NCBI GenBank assembly: GCA_964607765.1
Contig: CAZSNT010000036.1
Coordinates: 3,639 to 67,638 of the forward strand
Source of the DNA: CAZSNT01 sp964607765
GTDB taxonomy: Bacteria; Verrucomicrobiota; Lentisphaeria; Oligosphaerales; JABHEG01
Length of the DNA stretch: 64,000 nt
Direction of reading: 5' to 3'
Under the pieces are notes generated by a model. The model was not told where the DNA came from. It ran no database searches and saw only the letters and a list, made by a program, of their open reading frames with translations. Position numbers and translations under genes: made by a program. Shown piece after piece: positions 16,012-25,497 of this stretch (position 1 is the first letter of the stretch; every line of letters begins with the position of its first letter).

Positions 16012-18609
16012 ATGTCAGAGCGAGAATCAGTATACGATCCGGCAGCGATTGAGCGGCGATGGCAGGACTACTGGCTGGAGAACGAGACGTTCAAGGCCGT
16101 GGACAACGACCCGGACCGGTCCAAGCTCTACGTGCTCGATATGTTCCCGTATCCCAGCGGCGCCGGCCTGCATGTCGGGCATCCCGAGGGGTACACTGCC
16201 ACGGACATTTACTGCCGCTACAAGCGCATGCGCGGCTTCAATGTGCTGCATCCGATGGGCTGGGATGCGTTCGGGCTGCCCGCTGAGCAGTACGCGGTGG
16301 AAACCGGCACGCATCCGAGCGTGACCACGGGCAAGAACGTGGACAACTTCCGGCGCCAGATCCGCGCGTTCGGGTTCAGTTACGACTGGTCGCGCGAGAT
16401 CAACACGACCGACCCCAAGTACACCCGCTGGACGCAGTGGATTTTCCTGCAGCTGCACAGGAAGGGCTTGGCGTACCTGGCTGAGGTCCCGGTCAACTGG
16501 TGTCCTGCTCTCGGAACCGTGTTGGCGAATGAGGAAGTGATCAACGGGCTGAGCGAACGCGGCAGTCATCCGGTGATACGCAAGCCCATGAAGCAGTGGA
16601 TGCTGCGCATCACGGAATACGCGGAACGGTTGCTGGACGGCCTGGACGGCCTGGACTGGCCCGAAGGCATCAAGACGATGCAGCGCAACTGGATAGGGAA
16701 GTCCACCGGCGCCGACGTCGACTTCGAGGTCAAGGACAGCGACCAGACTATCCGTGTTTACACCACGCGCCCGGACACACTGTTTGGCGCCACCTACATG
16801 GTGCTGTCGCCGGAGCACCCGCTGGTCGATGAGCTGACCGTGACGGAGAAGCGGGAGGCAGTGCGTGCCTACCAGGCGGAAGCCGCGGGCAAGAGCGACC
16901 TGGAACGGACCGAGCTCAACAAAGAGAAGACGGGCGTGTTCATCGGCGCCTGCGCGATCAATCCGGTCAACGGCGAACAGATCCCCATCTGGATCAGCGA
17001 CTACGTGATGATGGGCTACGGCACGGGCGCGATCATGGCGGTGCCTGCCCATGACACGCGCGACTTCGAGTTCGCCGAGACGTTCGGGATCGAGATCCGC
17101 TGCATCCTGGAACCGGACGCGGACGCGGCCCGGGCTGAGGGGGTCAGCGTCGCGGACGTGCTGGCGGGCAAGGCCTGCTGGCCGGGTGATGGCGTGGGCG
17201 TCAATTCGGCCAATGACGACGGCCTGGACATCAATGGGCTGAAGGTCGCCGCCGCGAAGCGCACCACAACCGAGTGGCTGGAGCGGAAAGGCTGCGGTAA
17301 GGCGGCTGTTAACTACAAGCTGCGCGACTGGCTGTTCAGCAGGCAGCGGTACTGGGGCGAGCCGTTCCCGGTGGTTTACTACGACGATGGCGCGGTGGAG
17401 GTGGTCGACGGGGCGGAGCTGCCGGTCGAGCTGCCCGCTCTCGAAGATTTTCATCCCTCCGGCACGGGCGAGTCGCCGCTGGCGAACGCGGGAGACTGGC
17501 TCAATTATACCGATCCCAGGACAGGCCGGCGCGGCCGGCGTGAGACGCACACCATGCCGCAGTGGGCCGGCTCCTGCTGGTACTACCTGCGTTTCATCGA
17601 CCCCGGTAACGACGAGGCGGGCTGGGATGCTGAGAAAGAGAAGTACTGGATGCCCGTAGACCTCTACGTTGGCGGGGCCGAGCATGCCGTGCTGCATCTG
17701 CTCTACGCCAGGTTTTGGCACAAAGTGCTGTACGACCTGGGGCTGGTGAGTACGGACGAGCCCTTCCAGAAGCTGATCAATCAGGGCATGATCCTGGGCC
17801 TGTCATACCGCGACAGCCGCGGCGTGGTCGTGCCCAATGATCACGTCCGCGAAGAAGGCGGCAAGTACTTCCACCAGGAGACGGGCGAAGAGCTGGAAGA
17901 GTTCCCGGCGAAGATGTCGAAGTCGCTGCGCAATGTGGTGAACCCGGACGACATCATTGCCCAGTACGGCAGCGACAGCTTCCGGCTCTACGAGATGTTC
18001 ATGGGGCCGCTGGAGGCGGTGAAACCGTGGCAGACCGCGGGCGTGGAAGGTGTGTATCGGTTCCTGAAGCGTACTTGGCGCATGATCATCGGGCCGGACG
18101 GCAGCGTCAGTGACAGCATCGATGGGTCGTCTCTGTCGAAGGAGCAGGCGCGTGTGCTGCACCAGACGATCAAGAAGGTCACCGGCGACCTGGAAACGCT
18201 CGATTTCAACACGGCCATCAGCCAGTTGATGGTGTTCGTGAACGAGTTCGGCAAAGCGAAGGCTCGGAATCGGGAAGCCATGGAGACGTTCGTGCAATTG
18301 CTGGCCCCGTTTGCTCCGCACGTGGCGGAGGAACTGTGGCAGCGGCTGGGGCACGATGACACGATTGCTTACGAACCGTGGCCGACGTATGACGAGGACA
18401 TGCTGAAGGTCGACGAGGTGGAGATTCTCGTTCAGATCAACGGCAAGCCGCGTGCCAGGATCAACGTGCCGGCTGACGCGGACCGTGACGCGCTTGCGGA
18501 GATCGCGGTTGCCGATGAGCAGGTCAAAGCCAGTCTTGACGGCCAGTCGGTCATCAAAGTGATTGCCGTGCCGGGACGCCTGGTGAATATCGTGGCGAAG
18601 CCGGGCTAG
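16012..18609 (+). CDS. leuS: Leucyl-tRNA synthetase
   Basis: 865 aa, the normal bacterial length. It charges tRNA-Leu with leucine in the cytoplasm. The class I signatures are present: the HIGH-type motif as HVGH in YPSGAGLHVGHPEGY and the KMSKS loop intact in AKMSKSLRNVVNPDD. The CP1 editing domain is intact, with TTRPDTLFGATYM and GTGAIMAVPAHDTRDF, and the zinc-region and WYYLRF segments follow. I start at 16012 because the protein then begins with the usual VYDPAAIERRWQDYW segment; the frame is open to 15976. Its stop TAG shares the tetranucleotide CTAG with the stop of the convergent transporter fusion gene. Confidence 0.98.
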   Translation: MSERESVYDPAAIERRWQDYWLENETFKAVDNDPDRSKLYVLDMFPYPSGAGLHVGHPEGYTATDIYCRYKRMRGFNVLHPMGWDAFGLPAEQYAVETGTHPSVTTGKNVDNFRRQIRAFGFSYDWSREINTTDPKYTRWTQWIFLQLHRKGLAYLAEVPVNWCPALGTVLANEEVINGLSERGSHPVIRKPMKQWMLRITEYAERLLDGLDGLDWPEGIKTMQRNWIGKSTGADVDFEVKDSDQTIRVYTTRPDTLFGATYMVLSPEHPLVDELTVTEKREAVRAYQAEAAGKSDLERTELNKEKTGVFIGACAINPVNGEQIPIWISDYVMMGYGTGAIMAVPAHDTRDFEFAETFGIEIRCILEPDADAARAEGVSVADVLAGKACWPGDGVGVNSANDDGLDINGLKVAAAKRTTTEWLERKGCGKAAVNYKLRDWLFSRQRYWGEPFPVVYYDDGAVEVVDGAELPVELPALEDFHPSGTGESPLANAGDWLNYTDPRTGRRGRRETHTMPQWAGSCWYYLRFIDPGNDEAGWDAEKEKYWMPVDLYVGGAEHAVLHLLYARFWHKVLYDLGLVSTDEPFQKLINQGMILGLSYRDSRGVVVPNDHVREEGGKYFHQETGEELEEFPAKMSKSLRNVVNPDDIIAQYGSDSFRLYEMFMGPLEAVKPWQTAGVEGVYRFLKRTWRMIIGPDGSVSDSIDGSSLSKEQARVLHQTIKKVTGDLETLDFNTAISQLMVFVNEFGKAKARNREAMETFVQLLAPFAPHVAEELWQRLGHDDTIAYEPWPTYDEDMLKVDEVEILVQINGKPRARINVPADADRDALAEIAVADEQVKASLDGQSVIKVIAVPGRLVNIVAKPG

Positions 18610-20702
18610 AACTGGAAGTTGTCGATGTTGTCTTTGCGGAAGATGAACGGCTCGCCCAGGTAGACGTTGCCTTCGCCGATCCGGATCTGCTTGAGACGTC
18701 CGAACTCCATGGCCGCCTCGACGTCGATCAGACGCGCTTCCTTGATCGCCTTGGCGGCGTGCACGGTGAGGTACCCGAGGTCGACGGTGTTCCACAGAAC
18801 GATGCTGTCGATGAAATCCTCGTGCACGTAGGCCCGGCAGAGGCTGGGCACGGACAGGCCCGTGAGCTTGATGTCTGTGCGGTTCGCCTGCTTCAGACCT
18901 TCCGCAGCGCCCGGCACGGCGGGGGCGGCGATCGCCATGATCCCTTTCAGGTTCGGGTACTTATTGATCATGTTCCGCGTTTCGGTCATGGCCTTGTCGC
19001 GCTCGCCTTCGCTGTACCGGATCTCCTTGAGGTCGAGCTTCGGGTGCTTCGCGGCCATGCGCTCCTTGATGAACGTGATCCACTCGTTCTGGTTGGCGTC
19101 GGTGGTACCCGCCGAGATGATGACATACTCGCCTTCGCCGCCGCAGAGCGCGGCCAGCTCGTCGGACAGCGTGGTGCCGATTCCCTGGGCTGTGGCCTGG
19201 TTGATGAAGAACTGCCGCGCATCCTGGTTGGCGTCTGCGTCCCAGGTCAGCACGTTGATGCCGCGTGACATGGCTTTCTTCAGCACGCCGTCAATGGCGT
19301 CACGATTTAGTACGCTGGCACAGATCACGTCCACGCCCTTTGTGATCCACGCTTCCACGATCTCGTTCTGTTTCTCCGGGTCGCCTTTTGTCGGGCCGTC
19401 CCACAAGAGCTCGACGCCGAGCTCGGCGGCTGCCGCGTCTGCGCCCTCCTTACACGACACGAAGTAGGGGTCTGTCTTGGTCTTGGGCAGCATGGCGACC
19501 CGGATCGGTGCGGCTGCGGGCGCCGGCGCCGGCTGTGAGGGCCCCACCGCAGTGCCGGCGACTGGGGCCGCGGTGACCGTGGTCTTGATCGCGTCGGCAA
19601 GCCGGCGGTTACTCAGCGTGATCATGGCCGCTCCGGCCAGGATCGCGACACACAGGATGGCAAGTTGACTGTTCTTCAAATCCAGTTCCTCCTCACTTGG
19701 TTCGGTTGTTCTCAACGCCTGTACAGTGCTGGTGCGCTTCGCCGCCCGGTCGAGCAGCATGGCGCCGATCAGGATCGCACCCACCAGCATGTTCGCAATA
19801 TCAGTCGTCTGACCGCAAAGCCGTAATCCGTTCTGCAGCACGACAATGACGATCAAGCCGAGGAACGTGCCGTGCAGTGTGCCGCGTCCGCCCGTGATCG
19901 CTGTGCCGCCCAGCACGGTCATGGCGATCGCCATCAGCTCGTAACCTGTGCCCGCGTCCGATTTGGCCTGCCCGTTCTTGGCAATGAAGATCAGCGCGGC
20001 CAGTCCGGCCATGAGTCCGGACAACATGTATACGCGCAACAGCACGCGTCGGTTGTCAATGCCCGCGTAGCGTGCACCCGCCTCGCCGAATCCGATCGCC
20101 GCAACGTGGCGCCCGAACCGCATACGGTGCATGACCAGCCACAGCACGACGAACGCCGCCAGGAAGATCGAGAGCTGTGTCGGCACCACGCCGACCACGT
20201 AGCCTTGCCCCAGACTCAGGAACGACGGATCGAAGCCCGTGTAGGTGGTATAGCCTCGGGTGATCGCGTCGGCCGTGCCGCGGAACAGTGACATGGTGCC
20301 GAGCGTGACGATCAGGGGCAGCACGCGCAGCCGCGTGATCACCGTCCCGTTCACCCAGCCGCAGCCCACCCCCACTGCGAGTCCCGCAGTCGCCGCCACC
20401 CAGATGTTGAGCCCGAGATCGCGCCACAGCAGTCCGGTCAGCACTGCGACAATGGCCATGATACTGCCGACGCTCAGATCAATGCCGCCGCTCTTGATGA
20501 CGAACGTCATGCTGAACGCGATCAGACCATACGATGCAGCCAGGCGTGTTACCTCGAAGAAATTGCCGGCTGTGAGGAAGTTCTCGCCGTAGATCCCGAA
20601 CAGGGCGATCTCGAGCGCGAGGATGCACAGCAGCACCCACTCGTTATGGGGCAGCCACCGCTCGTGCCACGGCTGACGTGTGATGAGCGTGCGGTCATCC
20701 AT
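18606..20702 (-). CDS. Sugar ABC permease fused to periplasmic sugar-binding protein
   Basis: 698 aa. Residues 1-325 are a complete RbsC/RhaP-type permease with about ten helices and the cytoplasmic motif around IAMTVLGGTAITGGRGTLHGT. A hydrophobic segment (about 346-364) and a Pro/Ala-rich linker (about 376-399) lead to a full periplasmic binding protein of the RbsB/RhaS type (about 400-698, DPYFVSCKEGADAAAAELG). The membrane segment looks like a former signal peptide, so the binding domain would be tethered outside the membrane. A TTG codon at 19679 has AGGAGG 8 nt upstream and could also start a free binding protein. It overlaps the preceding permease by 8 nt. Transport role confident; whether the fusion is real needs read support. 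Confidence 0.85.
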   Translation of the reverse strand: MDDRTLITRQPWHERWLPHNEWVLLCILALEIALFGIYGENFLTAGNFFEVTRLAASYGLIAFSMTFVIKSGGIDLSVGSIMAIVAVLTGLLWRDLGLNIWVAATAGLAVGVGCGWVNGTVITRLRVLPLIVTLGTMSLFRGTADAITRGYTTYTGFDPSFLSLGQGYVVGVVPTQLSIFLAAFVVLWLVMHRMRFGRHVAAIGFGEAGARYAGIDNRRVLLRVYMLSGLMAGLAALIFIAKNGQAKSDAGTGYELMAIAMTVLGGTAITGGRGTLHGTFLGLIVIVVLQNGLRLCGQTTDIANMLVGAILIGAMLLDRAAKRTSTVQALRTTEPSEEELDLKNSQLAILCVAILAGAAMITLSNRRLADAIKTTVTAAPVAGTAVGPSQPAPAPAAAPIRVAMLPKTKTDPYFVSCKEGADAAAAELGVELLWDGPTKGDPEKQNEIVEAWITKGVDVICASVLNRDAIDGVLKKAMSRGINVLTWDADANQDARQFFINQATAQGIGTTLSDELAALCGGEGEYVIISAGTTDANQNEWITFIKERMAAKHPKLDLKEIRYSEGERDKAMTETRNMINKYPNLKGIMAIAAPAVPGAAEGLKQANRTDIKLTGLSVPSLCRAYVHEDFIDSIVLWNTVDLGYLTVHAAKAIKEARLIDVEAAMEFGRLKQIRIGEGNVYLGEPFIFRKDNIDNFQF

Positions 20703-21795
20703 CAGGGCTCACCTCACGTTTGACCGCTCTGTCCGCGATGACCGCAAGCAGGATGATGGCGCCCTGGACAGCGCGTTCCGCAGTGGATCCCAACGGTGTG
20801 AAGGTCAGCACTGAGCTGATCACACCCAACAGTACCACACCCAGAAGCGTGCCGAGAAGCGAGCCGCGCCCGCCCGATATGGCCGTGCCGCCCACCACAA
20901 CGGCAGCAATCACCTTCAGTTCCAGACCGCGGCCGCCGCCTGTCTCAATGCTCGGGAAACGGCACGTGTGGACGATGGCGGCGACCCCCATGAGCGCACC
21001 GAGGATAACGAAGGCCAGAAGCACAACGCGGTCGGGGTGAATCTTCATGCGCAACGACGCCTCGTGGCTGCAGCCGACAGCATAGAAACGGCGGCCGAAC
21101 CGCGTCCGCGCCAGCATAAAGGCTGCTGCTGCGAACACCGCAACTGCGATCAGCGCAAACACGGCCTGGCCTTGCTGCGGGCCCAGGCCGAACCACTGGA
21201 AGTCGCCTCGCACGTTCTGGACCCATTCGCCACGCGTGATCCAGAGCAGTCCGTTTTCCAGGATGACCCAGGTTGCGAGGGTGGCCACGATGGACGGGAT
21301 GGCCAGACGCGCCACCAGCACGCCGTTCAACAGGCCGAGCAACATGCCGCACCCAATCGTGCTCGGGATGACTGCCACAATGGGGACGCCCTGTCGCGAC
21401 AGCGTCCCTGCGACCACCCCGCACACCGCAAGCTGTGCCGCGATGGAGATATCGATCTCAGCGGAGACAATCACGATCGTCATGCCGATCGCGGCAATCA
21501 GCACGGCCAAGTTGTCCAGAGCCATGCCCTGGAACACCGAGGCACGGTAGAAGCCTTGGTTCGTGAATGCCGGCACGGCAAGCAACACGCCGATGGAGAT
21601 CAGTAACGCGATCTCCCGCGCGTACCGGCTCAATGCCGTGCTGTGCTGTCGTTTCTTCTGCACTGTTCCGTTCGCTAATGACCGCGTTTCGCGTCGCGCA
21701 ACGCCTTCATCCCTTGTTCCGTCATCCGTTGGTGACTTCCCGCTATCCGTGGCTGCGTTCCATGGCGTGTTCCAGGATCGTCTCCTGGGTTGCAT
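20695..21795 (-). CDS. Sugar ABC transporter permease
   Basis: 366 aa by the longest frame. It is an RbsC/RhaQ-type permease (PF02653) with about ten membrane helices and the EAA-like loop VVVGGTAISGGRGSLLGT; it would form the channel together with the neighbouring permease. The ATG at 21795 lacks a ribosome site and would overlap the ATPase gene by 53 bp; a GTG at 21663 gives about 15 residues before REIALLI, as is usual in the family, and is my preferred start. The gene lies between the ATPase and the permease-binding protein fusion, overlapping the latter by 8 bp, so translation is probably coupled. Substrate unknown; pentose, methylpentose or inositol-type sugars fit the family. Confidence 0.85.
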   Translation of the reverse strand: MQPRRRSWNTPWNAATDSGKSPTDDGTRDEGVARRETRSLANGTVQKKRQHSTALSRYAREIALLISIGVLLAVPAFTNQGFYRASVFQGMALDNLAVLIAAIGMTIVIVSAEIDISIAAQLAVCGVVAGTLSRQGVPIVAVIPSTIGCGMLLGLLNGVLVARLAIPSIVATLATWVILENGLLWITRGEWVQNVRGDFQWFGLGPQQGQAVFALIAVAVFAAAAFMLARTRFGRRFYAVGCSHEASLRMKIHPDRVVLLAFVILGALMGVAAIVHTCRFPSIETGGGRGLELKVIAAVVVGGTAISGGRGSLLGTLLGVVLLGVISSVLTFTPLGSTAERAVQGAIILLAVIADRAVKREVSPDG

Positions 21796-23233
21796 CGCCG
21801 CGATCGAGGACTTTGACCAGGCGACCTTGTCGCATCACGCCTACTCGGTCGCTCATTCCGAGTACTTCGGGGAGTTCGGAGGAGATCATCACAATGGCGA
21901 CGCCCTGGCGTGCCAGGTCCTCCATCAGTCGGTAGATCTCCGCCTTGGCCCCCACGTCTATGCCTTGTGTCGGTTCGTCGAGCAACAGCACTTTGGGCGC
22001 GATTGCCATCCAACGTGCGAGCGCGACCTTCTGCTGGTTGCCGCCGGACAGATTCCGCACCGTGTTGAACAGTGACGGGGTGCGCACGCCGAGCTTGCGG
22101 ACGTATTCCACACCGAGCTGCTCCTCGGCATTGCGGTCGATGAAGCGGTGGTGTGTGAACTGCTCGAGTACGGTTATCGTGATATTGTCCACCACGGGCA
22201 GGTCTTCGACTACACCGTGCTGGTGTCGGTCCTCCGGCACGTAGCCGATGCCCGCTGCAATCGCCTGGGCCGGGCTGTTGACGGTCAATGTTGCGCCTTG
22301 CACGCGGATCGCGCCGCTGTCCGGCGGCGTGATCCCGAACACGGCGCGTGCGAGCTCGGTCCGGCCCGAGCCGACCAGTCCGGCCAACCCGAAGATCTCG
22401 CCGGCGCGCACGGCAAAACTGATATCGGCAATGCCGCCTGCTGCACACGACAGGTTCTCTATCTCCAGCATCTCCGTACCGATGGGCACGGCCTCCTTGC
22501 AGTACATGGCGTCGAGCGGGCGTCCTGCCATGTGCCGGATGATGTCCTGGCGTTGCAGTTCATCGGTGCGATATGTGCCGACCCGCCGGCCGTCGCGCAG
22601 GATCGTCATGCGGTCCGCAATGGCCTCTATCTCCTCGAGCCGGTGCGAGATGTAGACAATGCCGACGCCCGCCTCGCGCAGCTGCCGGATGAGTTGCAGC
22701 AGGTGGTCCGCATCCTTTTTCGGCAGGGCTGCGGTCGGCTCGTCCATGATCAGGATGCGGGCGTCCTGGGCGAGGGCGCGACTGATCTCCAGGAGCTGCT
22801 TCTCCGCCATGCGCAGCGTTCTCACCGGTTGATCCAAAGGCACGTCCACGGCCAGGCGTTCGAGCTTGCGCTGCGCGTCGGCGCGCTGTTGCCGCGGGCT
22901 GATGATCGCGCCACCATGCTCGAGCATCAGGTTCTCGGCCACACTCAGTTCGGGGAACAGGGTCGGGTGCTGATAGATGGCGGCAACGCCGCGCCGTTCC
23001 GCCAGTTCGGGCGAGCTCGCAGACACGGCTTCACCGGCGATGCTGATCTCTGCGCCGGTGTCCGGCTGCAGAACGCCTGTCACGATCTTGATCAGCGTGC
23101 TCTTGCCCGCGCCGTTCTCGCCCAGCAGCGCATGCACCTCACCTGCACGCAGGTCAAACGCGACATCCTCCAGCGCCTTGACGCCGGGGAAGGTCTTGCT
23201 GATGTGCCTGAGTTGGAGCAGTTGGTCAGTCAT
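21743..23233 (-). CDS. Sugar ABC transporter ATP-binding protein, two ATPase domains
   Basis: 496 aa, typical of the RbsA/MglA/RhaT class with two ABC modules in one chain. The first has Walker A GENGAGKST and Walker B ILIMDEPTAAL, but its signature is degenerate (LRMAEKQLLEISRAL), as is common there. The second has a degenerate Walker A GLVGSGRTELARA, an intact signature LSGGNQQKVALARW and Walker B VLLLDEPTQGID. It powers uptake through the two downstream permeases. It starts 6 bp after the upstream isomerase gene, within one operon. No strong Shine-Dalgarno is visible, so translation may depend on coupling. Confidence 0.93.
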   Translation of the reverse strand: MTDQLLQLRHISKTFPGVKALEDVAFDLRAGEVHALLGENGAGKSTLIKIVTGVLQPDTGAEISIAGEAVSASSPELAERRGVAAIYQHPTLFPELSVAENLMLEHGGAIISPRQQRADAQRKLERLAVDVPLDQPVRTLRMAEKQLLEISRALAQDARILIMDEPTAALPKKDADHLLQLIRQLREAGVGIVYISHRLEEIEAIADRMTILRDGRRVGTYRTDELQRQDIIRHMAGRPLDAMYCKEAVPIGTEMLEIENLSCAAGGIADISFAVRAGEIFGLAGLVGSGRTELARAVFGITPPDSGAIRVQGATLTVNSPAQAIAAGIGYVPEDRHQHGVVEDLPVVDNITITVLEQFTHHRFIDRNAEEQLGVEYVRKLGVRTPSLFNTVRNLSGGNQQKVALARWMAIAPKVLLLDEPTQGIDVGAKAEIYRLMEDLARQGVAIVMISSELPEVLGMSDRVGVMRQGRLVKVLDRGDATQETILEHAMERSHG

Positions 23234-23239
23234 TCGTGT

Positions 23240-24046
23240 CTACGCCAGAAGCTCCTTCAAGTGGGCCAGGGAGACCCGGGCGCCTTCGACTCGGTCGCCG
23301 TCCTTCTTCTCGTATTCGATGGTCCAGGCGCCCTGGTAGCCGGCCTTCTTCAGCGCGGCCACGGCGCGGCTGAGGTCGAGCTCGCCGCAACCGAGTTCCG
23401 TGCCGCGGTACTCGCCCTGGCAGCCGGTGCCGTCCTTGAAGTGCGTGTGGAAGGTGTAGGGGGCGACCAATTCCCAGAAGCGGTAGACCGTGTCGAGGTC
23501 ATGGCCCTTCCAACGGTAGTTCATGGTGTCGAGGTTGGCACCCACGTGGCTGGAACCGACCGCTTCAAAGAGTTCCACCTGCAGATCGCCGTTGTTGGTT
23601 ACGTGCCCGTGGTTGTCGACGGCCAGGTAGTAGTCTTCCGCCTCAACGAAATCAGCCATGCGCTTCAGGCACTTGGCCATGGCTTCGCCCCACCGCGCTT
23701 CGGGTACTTCCGGCTTCGGGCGTCCACCTTCGGTCCGCAGTACATTGGTGCCGAGGATCCGGGCCAGGCCGCAGACGCGTTCGGCGCGTTTGACCTGCGC
23801 GGCGATCGCATCGTCGTCGAGCAGCACGAAGTCGTTCTGCAGCGACAGTGCGGAGCAGCTGATCCCCACCGCGTCCATCTCTTTGCGCAGTGCCTCGGCT
23901 GCGGCCTCCGGATCGCCCGTGTTCTCGTCGGGCCAGACGTCGCGACACGAGATCTCGGCACAGTCGTAGCCGAGCCCCTTGATGGCGCGCAGGAACTCGC
24001 TCAACGAGTGGTTCGGGAAGTTGTAGTGAATGATGCCCAGTTTCAT
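23240..24046 (-). CDS. Sugar phosphate isomerase/epimerase-like TIM barrel
   Basis: 268 aa of the PF01261 fold. Metal-ligand positions are probably in LAVDNHGHVT, VGANLDTMN, FHTHFKDG and the last strand AWTIEYEKKDGD. Members act on ketoses, inositols and sugar derivatives in the cytoplasm. GGGAG 9 nt upstream supports the start at 24046; the frame is open to 24208 but that would run into the upstream gene. It lies 16 bp after the Gfo/Idh gene and 6 bp before the ABC ATPase gene, so it probably processes the sugar carried by that transporter. Not closely similar to the other TIM barrel at 7752-8657. Confidence 0.87.
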   Translation of the reverse strand: MKLGIIHYNFPNHSLSEFLRAIKGLGYDCAEISCRDVWPDENTGDPEAAAEALRKEMDAVGISCSALSLQNDFVLLDDDAIAAQVKRAERVCGLARILGTNVLRTEGGRPKPEVPEARWGEAMAKCLKRMADFVEAEDYYLAVDNHGHVTNNGDLQVELFEAVGSSHVGANLDTMNYRWKGHDLDTVYRFWELVAPYTFHTHFKDGTGCQGEYRGTELGCGELDLSRAVAALKKAGYQGAWTIEYEKKDGDRVEGARVSLAHLKELLA

Positions 24047-24062
24047 GGTGTGCTCCCAGTTC

Positions 24063-25316
24063 TCAGGCGTCCAGAACCCAACCCTCGCGATATGGCTTGC
24101 AGATGTACGGGGTCGCTTCGGGACAGTTCGGACACGTCCCGGTTTCCGGGTCGTACTCGAGCTTCTTGCCCATGCGATAGGCGACCAACGCGAGCTGGTT
24201 CTGCTCAACCAGTGTGCCGGAGTAGTCGAAGTCGGTTCGGGTCGGCTTGCCCGTCTTGCACGCCTCGATCCACTCCTCGGCGTGACCGGGGGAGGGCGGG
24301 ATGAGCGTGTCGGGCGTGCGCGGCGTGTAGTGCATCATGTTGTCGTTCATCAGCAGCACACGGCTGTTGAAGTCGCAGATCAGGCAGCCTTTGTCGCCTT
24401 TGAAAAGCGCGCCGTTGCCCAACGCTTCTGCATTGAACAGTTTGGACGGCATCTCGGGCAGTTTGCCGCCGTCGTACCAGAAGACTTTGACGGGTGGGCG
24501 CCAGTCATTGGCCGGGTGTTCCCACTCGGCCGTCACCCAGCTGGGCACGCTGTCGGGATGGAACGCGGAGCCTTCGCACCTGCAGCTGATGGGGCTGCCG
24601 AGGTCGAGCGCCCACCAGGCGATATCCATGTCATGACTGCCCATGTCACCCAACTGGCCGCTGCCGAAGTCCCAGTAGATGTTCCACGTCAGGCAGCGAC
24701 TGCCGCGTTCGCGAGGCTTGACGTAGGTTTCGTTGTAGGGATGGTAGGGGGCCGGGCCGAGCCACAGGTCCCAGTGGATGTTCGGCGGTGGCGCGCCCTG
24801 GTCCGGCAGGTAGTTGTCGATGATCGGTTGGCGTTGACACCACAGGTGCACTTCGCTTGGCGTGCCGATCGCGCCGTCGTGGATCAGTTCGGACACGCGC
24901 GCCATGTTCGGGATAGTGTGGCGCTGGACGCACATCTGCGTGGCCAGTTTGTCCTTCTTCTCGAGGTATTTCCGGCGCACCACACGCGCCTCGTACACGG
25001 AGTTGCCCAGGGGTTTCTCGCAGAATACGTGCATGTCGCGGTTCATGGCCCAGACGCAGACCATGGCATGGGTGTGATCGATGGTGGAGCAGACCACGCC
25101 GTCGATGTCCTGCTGCTGCAGGCATTCGCGGAAGTCGACGTAGGTCTTGGCGTCCGGGAACTGCTCGGAAGCCTTGGCGAGTTCCTCCTCGTTGACATCG
25201 CAGAGCGCAACGATGTTCTCGCTGCTCACCGAGTTCATGTTAGCGCGCCCGCGTCCGCCCACGCCGATGATTGCGAGGTTCAGTTTCTCGCTCGGTGACT
25301 TGCCGGTACGGCTCAT
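24063..25316 (-). CDS. Gfo/Idh/MocA family oxidoreductase
   Basis: 417 aa. The N-terminal Rossmann domain begins NLAIIGVGGRGRAN, and the family motif is FCEKPLGN with the catalytic Lys; the C-terminal domain has the typical W-rich segments (WNIYWDFGSGQLGDMGSHDMD). These enzymes oxidise or reduce sugars, inositols or their derivatives with NAD(P). There is no Tat signal, so it should be cytoplasmic. AAGGAG 8 nt upstream fixes the start at 25316. It heads the transporter operon (isomerase 16 bp downstream), so it likely works on the imported sugar. Related in family, not in detail, to the enzyme at 49492-50619. Confidence 0.93.
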   Translation of the reverse strand: MSRTGKSPSEKLNLAIIGVGGRGRANMNSVSSENIVALCDVNEEELAKASEQFPDAKTYVDFRECLQQQDIDGVVCSTIDHTHAMVCVWAMNRDMHVFCEKPLGNSVYEARVVRRKYLEKKDKLATQMCVQRHTIPNMARVSELIHDGAIGTPSEVHLWCQRQPIIDNYLPDQGAPPPNIHWDLWLGPAPYHPYNETYVKPRERGSRCLTWNIYWDFGSGQLGDMGSHDMDIAWWALDLGSPISCRCEGSAFHPDSVPSWVTAEWEHPANDWRPPVKVFWYDGGKLPEMPSKLFNAEALGNGALFKGDKGCLICDFNSRVLLMNDNMMHYTPRTPDTLIPPSPGHAEEWIEACKTGKPTRTDFDYSGTLVEQNQLALVAYRMGKKLEYDPETGTCPNCPEATPYICKPYREGWVLDA

Positions 25317-25497
25317 GAACTGGCTCCTTCCGTTGTCCCGTCGTGCCTGCGGCGACGGGGAGGCGTCGCCCACTTGGTCGTCGATTTCGGGCTACAATAC
25401 CGCCGGGGTCGCCGCCGGGCCAGTCATGCGTGAGACTAGACAGCGCGCATGCGGCCGGTCAGGGACGACCGGATCTCCAGCGCGTAGGCCGAGCCAC

